64,000 nucleotides of DNA from positions 18,137,743 to 18,201,742 of the forward strand of contig CM065710.1 of the NCBI GenBank assembly GCA_017654935.2, written 5' to 3'. Position 1 is the first letter of the stretch. Each line of letters begins with the position of its first letter. Both the position numbers and the translations under genes were made by a program. A model generated the notes under the pieces. The model was not told the DNA's origin, did not search any database, and saw only the letters and a program-made list of their open reading frames with translations. This DNA comes from Phymorhynchus buccinoides. Taxonomy: Eukaryota; Mollusca; Gastropoda; Neogastropoda; Raphitomidae. Positions 10,012 through 19,743 of this stretch are shown here, piece by piece.

Positions 10012-10325
10012 GCTAGTCATTCGTACTAAGGGTGCGCACACATACATGTGGATGCGCAATCCATAAAATAAGCAAAAGCTAGTCATTCGTACTAAGGGTG
10101 CGCACACATACATGTGGATGCGCAATCCATAAAATAAGCAAAAGCTAGTCATTCGTACTAAGGGTGCGCACACATACATGTGGATGCGCAATCCATAAAA
10201 TAAGCAAAAGCTAGTCATTCGTACTAAGGGTGCGCACACATACACATGTGGATGCATAAAATAAGCAAAAGCTAGTCATTCGTACTAAGGGTGCGCACAC
10301 ATACATGGAGCAAAAATAAGCAAAA
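10012..10325 (-). repeat. 66-bp tandem array (mirror copy)
   Basis: Mirror of 2062-2395 with about five units; the last two carry small indels, so array structure differs slightly between the arms. Confidence 0.95.
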
Positions 10326-10473
10326 GAAAGAAGGGACCAGATTTGCGCACGTGTCCGAATTTCCTCTATTCCGTGATTTATTATTTTTACCCTTCTTTCT
10401 TTTACTTATTTACGGACTGCTCCTGTGATTTCCGTATGAACTGTGTACATGCCCTTAGGCAAAAGAAATGCGC

Positions 10474-10727
10474 TGGCATCGACCTCCACGAGCATTATAT
10501 TGGGGCTCGCCAGTGAGACAACCAATCCTTCAGGCTGTGGCAGCAGCAGGATCACTCACGGCATTTGGGGGTATTAGGGAGAGCTATCATGTCGTTGCAC
10601 TGGCATCGACCTCCACGAGCATTATATTGGGGCTCGCCAGTGAGACAACCAATCCTTCAGGCTGGTGGCAGCAGCAGCATCACTCACGGCATTTGGGTGT
10701 ATTAGGGAGAGTTATCATGTTGTTGCA
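10474..10727 (-). repeat. Exon A donor duplication (mirror copy)
   Basis: Mirror of 1659-1910. Both copies carry GTGAGT on the minus strand (CACTCAC on plus, near 10555 and at 10681-10687). The copy belonging to the full exon has diverged slightly more than the duplicate. Confidence 0.85.
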
Positions 10728-10819
10728 CTGGCATGTCGGGGTGTTGGCTGCGCTTGAGCATACGGCTCCCGTCAGGCACATGGAGGGCTGTGCCGCACAG
10801 TTTCCGTTCTGGGCAATCT
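10688..10819 (-). CDS. Exon A: EGF-like six-cysteine module (right arm)
   Basis: Mirror of exon A, also 132 nt and phase 1-1, with the acceptor next to 10820 and the donor GTGAGT reading down from 10687. All six cysteines are kept. Substitutions in its 3' half replace two codons relative to the left arm (NDMIAL against NNMITL). The frame is open. On the minus strand it follows exon E and precedes exon B. A partial second copy carrying a donor lies near 10560. Confidence 0.68.
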
Positions 10820-11173
10820 CTGACACAGAACAAAGACAGGTTGCTACAGAACAAAGAGAGAGAGAAGGAAAGAAAGAAAGAAAGAAAGAAAGCATGAATG
10901 ATATAACTAAGGAAGGAAAGAGAAAGAAAGAAAGAAAGACAGGCAGACAGAAAGAAAGAAAGCAAGAAAGAAAGAAGGAAGGAAGAAAGAAAGGAAAGAA
11001 GGACAGAAAGAAAGAATGAAGCAAATAAACAAACAAAGAAAAAAGAAAGAAAGAGAGAGAGAGAGAAAAAAAAAGAAAAAAAGAAAGGCAAGAAAAAAGA
11101 GAAAGAAATGAGCACACAAATTCCCCACATTCTGACTGCACTTGTAGGTCTTCATCATGGCTGACCCCGCCAT

Positions 11174-11800
11174 TCACTGAATTGATTCATACTCAAAGTA
11201 CGGACCAATATAGTTTAATCCGTGTGGGTGGGCGGTGTCGTCCACGAAAATGAAATCCAGACCAATGTCACCAGAGTTAAGTCTCAAGAGGAGATCCAGG
11301 GTCTCAGTTTGGCTCGTTACGGTTGTCAGGCTTCCGTTCAGTGGCACATGGAGGGCTGTGATTTCCCTGTATGCTGACTCCACATATGTGAGCTACCCCA
11401 ATAAAGGATACGCTGGGGACATACCCATTGAGAAATGGCTGTTTCCCGCTACCCCGCTTCCTATGCCTGCATTATCTCAGGTTTCGGCCAAAGTTTGACT
11501 CAGCATTAAGCAAGAAGGGCGTCCAGTCATAATGGTCCATGTGGCATTCTGCTGAGAACATGTCAGTCTGGCTTGCCTGTGCTGTAGTAGGGTCAAGGGA
11601 ATGCAGATTCAGTGTGTTCTTGATCTCAGGCCACCTTCATAAATCTTTCTCCTTACGGTTTTAATGGACGTTATATTCCCATTCGCATGGTCGAGGTTGT
11701 TACTGAAGCTGACTAGTAGTCCAGATGAGATGTCAGAGAGGAGCTTGACAACAAGAAATGCGTCCTCCAGCTGAACAGAAATGCGAGTTCTCCCACCAGA
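11174..11800 (-). pseudogene. Broken coding-like stretch (mirror copy)
   Basis: Reverse complement of 600-1222 with the same frame breaks. The final open segment (11174-11383, minus) differs from the left copy by one residue, Asp for Asn in the FIFV-D-DTAHPHG stretch. The substitution is conservative, but single-residue evidence does not show selection. Product not recognised. Confidence 0.3.
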
Positions 11801-11825
11801 ACACCTTCTTCAGACAAGATGACTT

Positions 11826-12212
11826 AGGTATTAGGTATTAGGTACTTTATAGTCACAAAGGCATCTCTGTGAAATTCGGGTTGCTTCCAACTGGAGAGAG
11901 CATCGCAGCTAGAGGCACGCCACCCATTTTTTTTTTTTTGCATGCGATTCTTTGTGTGACTGATAAGGAAGAAAAGGGGATGGGGGTAAATTTTGACCAA
12001 ATGACAACTTTTTCGTTGCCACTGGGTTTAACGTGTGCTAAGTGCATGGGCACACGGGACCTCGGTTTATCGTCTCATCGAAAGACTCCACATTCAGACC
12101 GGTAAGGCCTAGTGCAAAGTGAGAGGGAAAATCCCCTGTACCCAGGTTCGAACTCGGGTTTACTTGATACGAAGCGAATGCCTTACCACTGTGCCACTCT
12201 ACACTTGTGTAC
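11826..12212 (-). mobile_element. tRNA-derived SINE (right arm)
   Basis: Mirror copy of the SINE at 187-571, with the TTAGGTA-type tail at 11826-11845 and the tRNA-like head near 12200. A few substitutions and a shorter C tract separate the two copies, the level of difference expected between alleles. Confidence 0.8.
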
Positions 12213-12395
12213 CTTGGAACAAGACAGTGTCGAATTCCTGAGACCCCCACTTTGATTGAGATGCATGACCTGTGCTGAGACAACCCAGATTCAAAGAATT
12301 TGCCAGCCCAGACCATCTCAATGTCATTCAAACGCTGTTTTTGTTTCTTTGTTAATTGTTTTAAAAATAATTTTGTTTTTCATTCAAACTCTGTT

Positions 12396-12780
12396 ACAGC
12401 AGTTGTCCAGCCACGGTGAATGAGTCATACGAGAAACTGGTTTTGGCCGGAGCACTTCCCACATCAATTTAAGGGGGTGAATCAGAAATTTGCATATTGC
12501 TGTTTGTAGTGGGTACTGTTCAGTTGGTTGGCAACGCGGTGACAATGACTAATGATGCCGGTGTCAGTATCAAAATACAAATTAAGAAACCAGTGCAGCG
12601 CTTCGTTACAATTCAGAAAACAAAAAAGGTCGCAAAGCAATTGTGGAATAGTATAATATAGATGAGATCAAACACTTCTCAACCAAGTAGTCCTAGGGGT
12701 GAATTGTCCAGGGGCGAATAGTCCTAGTCCCATGTGGGAGATCTGTTGTATAATTGTTGATGCTGACAATTCCAAGCATT
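12396..12780. other. No feature recognised
   Basis: Single-copy-like sequence immediately beyond the homology with the left arm. I see no exon, no repeat and no mobile element here. Confidence 0.5.
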
Positions 12781-13961
12781 GTATTCTAGTTGTCGTCCAT
12801 GACAAATGAACATTGATTCTTCCACAGAACTGGACCTAGGCCGGAATTGTGCTGAATTTACATTGTATTATAGTTGTAGACTCTGACAATGAGCATAGTT
12901 TTATCCACAGAACTGAACCTAAGCCAGGGTTGTACTGAATTTACATTGTATTCTAGTTGCAGACCCTGACAATGAGCATCGTTTCTTCCACAGAACTGAA
13001 CCTAGGCCAGGATTGTGCTGAATTTACATTGTATCATAGACTCTGACAATGAGCATTGTTTCTTCCACAGAACTGACTGTAAGCCGGATTGCGCTGAATT
13101 TACATTGTATTATAGACTCTGACAATGAACATTGTTACTTCCGGAGAACCGAACCTAAGCCAGAATTGTACGGAAATTACATTGTACTCTAGTTGTAGAC
13201 TCTGACAATTGAGCATCGTTTCTTCCGCAGAACTGGACCTAGGCCAGGATTCTGCTGATTTCACACTGCATTATTAGTTTTGTAGGATTGTACTGAATTT
13301 ACATTGTATTCTAGTTGTAGACTCTGACAATGAGCATCGTTTCTTCCACAGAACTGAAACTAAGCCAGGATTCTGCTGATTTCACATTGCATTGCTAGGT
13401 TTGTAGAATTGTGCTCTAATTTACAGTGTATGCTAGTTGTAGACTCTGACAATGAGTATCGTTTCTTCCACAGAACCTAAGCCAGTATTGTACTGAATTC
13501 ACATTGTATTCTAGTTGCAGACCCTGACAATGCGCATCGTTTTATGCACAGAACTGAACCTAAGCCAGGGTTGTACTGAATTTACATTGTATTCTATTCA
13601 TAGACTCTGACAATGTGCATCGTTTCTTCCACAGAACTGACTGTAAGCAGGGATTGTGCTGAATTTACATTGTATTCTATTCATAGACTCTGACAATGTG
13701 CATCGTTTCTTCCACAGAACTGACTGTAAGCAGGGATAGTGCTGAATTTACATTGTATTCTATTCATAGACTCTGACAATGTGCATCGTTTCTTCCACAG
13801 AACTGACTGTAAGCAGGGATTGTGCTGAATTTACATTGTATTCTATTCATAGACTCTGACAATGTGCATCGTTTCTTCCACAGAACTGACTGTAAGCAGG
13901 GATTGTGCTGAATTTACATTGTATTCTATTCATAGACTCTGACAATGTGCATCGTTTCTTT
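12780..13961 (+). repeat. About 83-bp array carrying an exon acceptor and exon start
   Basis: About 13 units. Each ends in TTTCTTCCACAG followed by AACTGAC or AACTGAACCTA and GGATTGTGCTG, which is the acceptor and first 25 or so bases of exon H or H'. The unit then continues with AATTTACATTGTATTCTA and GACTCTGACAATG. It is homologous, in opposite orientation, to the array at 24776-26420. The last four or five units are nearly identical, implying recent expansion at that end. Confidence 0.93.
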
Positions 13962-14042
13962 CTGACTGTAAGCAGGGATAGTGCTGGCAAAGAAGACTTG
14001 TGTAGGTCTGGAACCATAGCTCTAATGATGATAAGAAATGCA
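13962..14042 (+). pseudogene. Exon H' : decayed copy of exon H
   Basis: Closely matches exon H (GCTGGCAAAGAAGACTTGTG and GTCTGGAACCAT shared) but on the opposite strand. The acceptor present in all array units (CTTCCACAG) is deleted, the first cysteine codon is AGT (Ser), and small indels in the 3' third break the frame before a GTACTT in place of the GTACGT donor. It looks like a dead exon at the end of its own acceptor array. Confidence 0.7.
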
Positions 14043-14093
14043 GTACTTTCGTTTGTTCATCCGTTTACTTCTATGTTTTGTCTCTCTCTCTCC

Positions 14094-14096
14094 TCT

Positions 14097-14168
<72 letters not shown>
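14094..14168. repeat. CT dinucleotide microsatellite
   Basis: C-rich run followed by (CT)n. Open frames are repeat artefacts. Confidence 0.97.
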
Positions 14169-14171
<3 letters not shown>

Positions 14172-14632
14172 CATGTGCATTTTGTGTGCTCTATGACTCA
14201 CGACATTGTTTCTGGTTGTCACAGATGGCATCTCCAGCACACGCATCATCATCCTCGCACTCATCCGCCAAAGGTCTCCCTGTGTGGGGGAAGAAAAGGC
14301 GCGTGACTATCTATGCATATATAATACAATCCTAAGCGTGTCTGTGTCCTTGTTTGTTCGCCCTGTAACTCACGAACCGGTGAACAGAATCACGCCATAT
14401 TTTGTGCGGTGGTGCATCAGGGTGCACAGATGGTCCCGTAGAAAACGTGTGACCTTGCTGACCCTGACCTTGACGTTTGACATTGAAAACCGGTCAGTAG
14501 AAGTATAACTAAATGAAGGGCGGTCATTAGGGTATGACTGTTTGGATTCGCTTGCAGCGGTTACTTCCCTTCCCTTGGACCACACACCTGAGTGAATGAG
14601 AGAGGGTGAGAGAAAGGGGACCAAAGAGAGAG

Positions 14633-14780
<148 letters not shown>

Positions 14781-14893
14781 AGAGAGGGGGCAGAGACAGA
14801 CAGACAGACTAGACAGACAGAGAAAGAGTCAGAGGCATAGAGTGATAGACACAGAGAGACAGACAGAGACAGAAAGACAAGAAAGAGACTGAC

Positions 14894-14980
14894 TGCATTT
14901 CTTGGACCCATCTTTCTCACTGCACTGTAAACCCTCTTGACACTCGGTTGGACTGCTACAGACTTCTCCAAAGTTCAGTT
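14894..14980 (-). CDS. Exon E: four-cysteine module
   Basis: An 87-nt phase 1-1 exon. The acceptor is TGTGTGACACAG, formed directly by the end of a long TG microsatellite (CA on plus, 14986-15223), and the donor is GTCAGT reading down from 14893. The 29 codons give LNFGEVC and spacing C-x5-C-x5-C-x8-C. Having an acceptor built from a length-variable dinucleotide tract could make splicing of this exon vary between alleles (inference). Confidence 0.65.
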
Positions 14981-14983
14981 CTG

Positions 14984-15225
<242 letters not shown>

Positions 15226-15407
15226 TTTGCATGCACAAAACATATGTTAATGTTTCACTATTACCGCATTTAAATGTGTCTGTGCATATGTGTGTATATG
15301 CGCTGACGCGCACGGACGACTGGTAGGCTGTTTGAGTGCGTATACTATAATATATAGACTATAATACTGTATTTTGTGACCCAGCACCTAGGAAAGGGAC
15401 ATTAAGG

Positions 15408-15930
15408 CCGTGTACACACATAAGCGGATATTCCATGCCTGTTGTGAAAAAAAAACCTAGCCCAGCCTAGCCCAGCGCTTAATGTCCGTTTGCGGAAAGC
15501 ATTTGAGAGCTCGAGCCATTGCAAATCCAGCGCTTAATGTGTTTCGTGGTGCTGCATCACAGTATTTATTTGTTTGATTATATGTGCGTCTGTTTGTGTA
15601 TGCATGTTCGCATATCCGTCTGTATGTCTGCACTTATTTCTTAGTGCATGCATGCGCGAATGCATTACTATAATTTAGACTATTTGACTTTACACTTAGA
15701 CTGTCTTCACAGAGAGCTAAGTGAAACAAAGAAGGGTAAAAGATCAGCCACTCACTACAGTTCACCTCTTGCGCACGTGTCCGAATTTCCCCTATATATG
15801 CACTAAACATTATGATAATTTTTACTCCTTCTTTCTTCCATGCATTATTATTTAGCTACTCACTGGGGTTCCGTACGGAACATCCACTACTGCGCGTCTA
15901 ATGTGAACTGCGCGTGTCTTTCCGGCCTTA
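15408..15930 (+). mobile_element. MITE-like element with internal insertion
   Basis: Starts GGCCGTGTACACACATAAGC and ends with GCGTCTAATGTGAACTGCGCG and TTTCCGGCC, the same ends as 61440-61636. The interior ACGTGTCCGAATTTCCCC and CTTCTTTCTTCCA stretches are kept, but about 330 bases with two AGCCCAGCGCTTAATGT blocks are inserted. No coding capacity. Confidence 0.6.
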
Positions 15931-16164
15931 CTTGTCTTAACAATTATTTTTAAGTAAATGGAACCATTCTTGTATCTTTGTTTTGTCCCAGAGTTATGAG
16001 CATAAAAGTGGGTAGGGTGACTGTAGGCCATTTTGAAAAATCGCAATCTAAAGTCTAGCCTAGCTGCAAGAAAATGCATCAACCTGCTAATGTCAAAGCA
16101 CTTTGTCTTTCCTTAGGGAATATTTGAAGACCATAATAAAGATTATCAATTTTCTTTCACTTTC

Positions 16165-16240
16165 CAAGCCTGTTGTGAAAAAAAACCTAGCCCAGCGCTT
16201 AATGTCCGTTTCGTGGTGCTGGATCACATTATTTGTTTGT
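16165..16240 (+). repeat. Second copy of the AGCGCTTAATGT block
   Basis: Repeats TGTTGTGAAAAAAAACCTAG and AGCGCTTAATGTCCGTTT from 15440-15495. It precedes the exon F donor array and may mark a duplication of MITE sequence. Confidence 0.6.
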
Positions 16241-17356
16241 CTTTAGGTCTGCATGCATTATGATAATTATCATCCACTCACTGCGCGTGTCTTTCTTTAG
16301 GTCTGCATGCATTATGATAATTATTCACTGCGCGTGTCTTTCTTTAGGTCTGCATGCATTATGATAATTATCATCTACTCACTGCGCGTGTCTTTCTTTG
16401 TGTGCATTATGATAATTATCATCCACTCACTGCGCGTGTCTTTCTTTAGGTCTGCATGCATTATGATAATTATCATCTACTCACTGCGCGTGTCTTTCTT
16501 TAGGTTTGCATATCATCCACTCACTGCGCGTGTCTTTCTTTAGGTCTGCATGCATTATGATAATTATCATCCACTCAGTGCGTGCATTGCGCGAGGTCTG
16601 CATTACTATACTGCGCGTGTCTTTCCTTATATTATGATAATTACTATTTGTCTTTACACTTAGACTGTCTTCACAGAGAGCTCGTCTTTCTTTAGGTCTG
16701 CATTGCGACATTATGATAATTATCATCCACTCAATATGCTGTCTGTCTTTCTTTAGGTAGATGTGCCTGCCATTATGATAATTATCATCCACTCACTGCG
16801 CGTGTCTTTCTTTAGGTCTATCATGTCAGGCTACCTGGATAATTATCATCCACTCACTGCGCGTGATTTTGTAGGTCTTTAGGTCTGCATGCATTATGAT
16901 ATCAGCCACTCACTACAGTTGCACGTGTCTTTCCTTAGGTCTGCATGCATTATGACAGAGCCAACGCCATCATCCACTCACCTGTTGTCGCGTGTGCCTT
17001 TGCACTGCGCATGTTAGGTCTGTCTGTATGTCTGTCATTATGATAATTATCATCCACTCACTGCGTGTCTTTCTTTGTGTGTGTTTCTGTAGGTCTTAGG
17101 TCTGCATGCATTATGTTAATTATCATCTACTCACTGCGCATGTCTTTCCTTAGGTCTGCATGCATTATGATAATTATCATCCACTCACTGCGCGTGTCTT
17201 TCTTTAGGTCTGCATGCATTATGATAATTATCATCCACTCACTGCGCGTGTCTTTCCTTAGGTCTGCATGCATTATGATGATCATCAGCTATACTCACTG
17301 CGCGTGTCTTTCCCTAGGTCTGCCTGTATTATTCATAATAATTATCATCCACTCAC
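16240..17356 (-). repeat. About 54-bp array carrying exon F donor
   Basis: On the minus strand each unit contains GCAGTGAGTGGATGATAATT followed by ATCATAATGCATGCAGACC and AAAGACACGCGC. The exon F donor itself reads TGTAGTGAGTGGATGATAAT, so the units are copies of the exon F donor and first intron bases. About 18 units, several scrambled by insertion of pieces that resemble the neighbouring MITE (16590-17040). Confidence 0.9.
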
Positions 17357-17437
17357 TACAGTCCCCCTCTTCACAGACAGAGCCAGTGCGACATAAACTG
17401 GCTGTGGCAGAGGTGCAGGGTGTCCCCACATCCAGTC
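17357..17437 (-). CDS. Exon F: four-cysteine module
   Basis: An 81-nt phase 1-1 exon, acceptor TTTTGTGTCCACAG (reading down to 17438) and donor GTGAGT (from 17356). The 27 codons read LDVGTPC with spacing C-x7-C-x5-C-x4-C, the same signature as exons C, D, E, G, H and I. No ATG-initiated frame covers it, as expected for an internal exon. It is bracketed by tandem arrays on both sides, each containing sequence from its own splice junction. Confidence 0.68.
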
Positions 17438-17720
17438 CTGTGGACACAAAATGAATCATCTGATTTAAAAGGACACAAAATGAATCATCTGATTAAAAAA
17501 ACAAAAAAACATGAATCATCTGATTTAAAAGGACACAAAATGAATCATCTGATTTAAAAGGAAACAAAATGAATCATCTGATTTAAAAGGACACAAAATG
17601 AATCATCTGATTTAAAAGGACACAAAATGAATCATCTGATTTAAAAGGAAACAAAATGAATCATCTGATTTAAAAGGAAACAAAATGTATCATCTGATTT
17701 TTTTAAAAACAACCCAAAAA
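17438..17720 (-). repeat. About 30-bp array upstream of exon F
   Basis: On the minus strand, about eight units of TTTAAATCAGATGATTCA then TTTTGTGTCC. The last unit before the exon reads TTTTGTGTCCACAG, so the array unit includes the pyrimidine-rich part of the acceptor but not the AG. It decays into A/T-rich sequence after 17700. Confidence 0.9.
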
Positions 17721-18366
17721 TAAATAAATAATTTGATATAAAATGACCAAAAAAAAGAATCATGAGATTTAAAAGGAAATAAAATCTGATAGAAAAGGGA
17801 ATAAAATGAATCGTCTGATTAAAAATAAACAATATGAAGTCATATGATTTAAAAGAAAAGATAATGAAATCGTTAGAATTTTCGAGAAAGGACTGACAGC
17901 TGTTCCTTGAGGAACATTTAGTTCATTTATATTTTCAGAAGGTTTTTTTCTAGCCAACTTTAGTTTACCATAAGTAATTTTTCAAAAATAGCAGTCAAGA
18001 ATAATGATGTTGCAGTATGTGACCAAATTAGTTATATTCAGTGGAAATCGTTAGCTTTTCACTTACGTTTGCGATATTAAGTGAATGATATAAGAACTTT
18101 TTCTACTAATAATTATGTTTCGTGATACTGCTCAACAAAAACAACAGCAGGTTTTACAATTAATCTGATGGAAGAAACAAAACTATTTTAAATACCATGC
18201 AGAACATACAGCCAAAATATGCTCGGGGCATTTTTTTATTATTTTTTTTGTTGGTATCTAAGATTTCTAGATTAAGTAGTTTAACTGAATAGCTCGACTT
18301 TGTGTGTAACGGAACAGCTGTGATTGGTTTTGTGAATTGACTGTCACACAAACAAAGGAAGCTTAC
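17720..18366. other. A/T-rich intron, no feature recognised
   Basis: Lies between exons G and F on the minus strand. A/T-rich, with degraded relatives of the 30-bp unit up to about 17860. No coding signal. Confidence 0.5.
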
Positions 18367-18450
18367 TGCAAGTGTGGTCATCTCGTTGGCTGCAGAAGCC
18401 AGAGGCACACAAAGTGGGGTGGCTGCTGCAGTCTCCACCGTGAACGATTT
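18367..18450 (-). CDS. Exon G: four-cysteine module
   Basis: An 84-nt phase 1-1 exon, acceptor GCTATTGTCCCAG (reading down to 18451) and donor GTAAGC (from 18366). The 28 codons read IVHGGDC with spacing C-x6-C-x4-C-x7-C and a C-ASGF-C core that is shared exactly with exon I at 61.8 kb. That shared core hints that exons G and I are close relatives in one module family. Confidence 0.7.
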
Positions 18451-18486
18451 CTGGGACAATAGCAAAGTGAGTTTGATTATAATGTG

Positions 18487-18487
18487 C

Positions 18488-18568
<81 letters not shown>
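18487..18568. repeat. GT dinucleotide microsatellite
   Basis: (GT)n of about 40 repeats, just upstream of exon G on its sense strand as (AC)n. Confidence 0.97.
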
Positions 18569-18639
18569 CAAAGCTCTTTTCTTGGAAGGATATTGTCTTG
18601 ATGATGTAACATGTTTATGGATGAATATTGTTATATTGA

Positions 18640-18883
18640 TGACTGGGTATTTGTTGGGCAATGCAAAGTTTACTAGCCTGTAATAAGCTAGCTCTCCCGT
18701 ACCAATGTGTGCACATGTGTGCAACAGAGAGAGAGAGGGAGATAGAGAGGGGATCTCAACACAAGTCCGTCAGGTATTCATATCATTATATTGGTGACTG
18801 GGTATTTGTTAGGCAATGAAAAGTTTACTAGCCTGTAATAGGCTGGCACTCCCATACCAATGTGTGCACATGTGTGCAACAGA

Positions 18884-18975
<92 letters not shown>

Positions 18976-19035
18976 AAGAAAGAGAGATAGAGGAGGAGGG
19001 GGGGACCTCAACCCAAGTCTGTCAGGAATCCAAGC
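18640..19035 (+). repeat. Copies 1-2 of an about 160-bp tandem repeat
   Basis: The unit reads GACTGGGTATTTGTTGGGCA, ACTAGCCTGTAATAAGC, CCAATGTGTGCACATGTGTG, a variable GA tract and ACCTCAACACAAGTCTGTCA. Copy 2 has a GA tract of about 80 bases. Copies 3-4 lie at 23415-23720 on the far side of the L2 LINE. Confidence 0.9.
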
Positions 19036-19250
19036 ATGTTATGGGTGAGTATGATTATAATAATAATAATAATAATAATAATAGTGAATCATTTATATAG
19101 CGCAATCCTCCACCAATGTGGAGCTCTATGCGCTTAACAACAACAAAAATTAAGAAGCAACAAATTCAACAACAACACGAAATAATCGCTCACGCACATG
19201 CAAATAGGCATACACATACACACCCCACCCACACATACACGCACGTACCG

Positions 19251-19467
<217 letters not shown>

Positions 19468-19541
19468 GTTACCATCACCACCACTCACCCCACCCAAAAA
19501 ACACAATACAAAATACAATCAGTTGAACATAGCATCACACA

Positions 19542-19543
19542 CA

Positions 19544-19640
<97 letters not shown>
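19542..19640. repeat. CT microsatellite in LINE 3' UTR
   Basis: (CT)n of about 95 bases immediately downstream of the LINE ORF on the minus strand. Confidence 0.97.
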
Positions 19641-19743
19641 TCTCGCAACAAAGCTGACGTAGACATTGCAGTCAACACACAGTGAAACTAATATGGGGGG
19701 AGGGGAGTGTGTGTGTGAGAATAGAGTCCAGAAGTAATGTGGC

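Larger units (their letters stand above)
6247..12395. repeat. Right arm of inverted repeat
   Basis: Reverse complement of 1-5746. It continues without interruption into single-copy-like sequence after 12395, so the homology limit on this side is set only by the window edge on the other side. Genes in this arm read on the minus strand. Near its gap-proximal end it carries two small indels absent from the left arm: a +2 change inside exon D and loss of the exon D donor dinucleotide. Confidence 0.93.
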
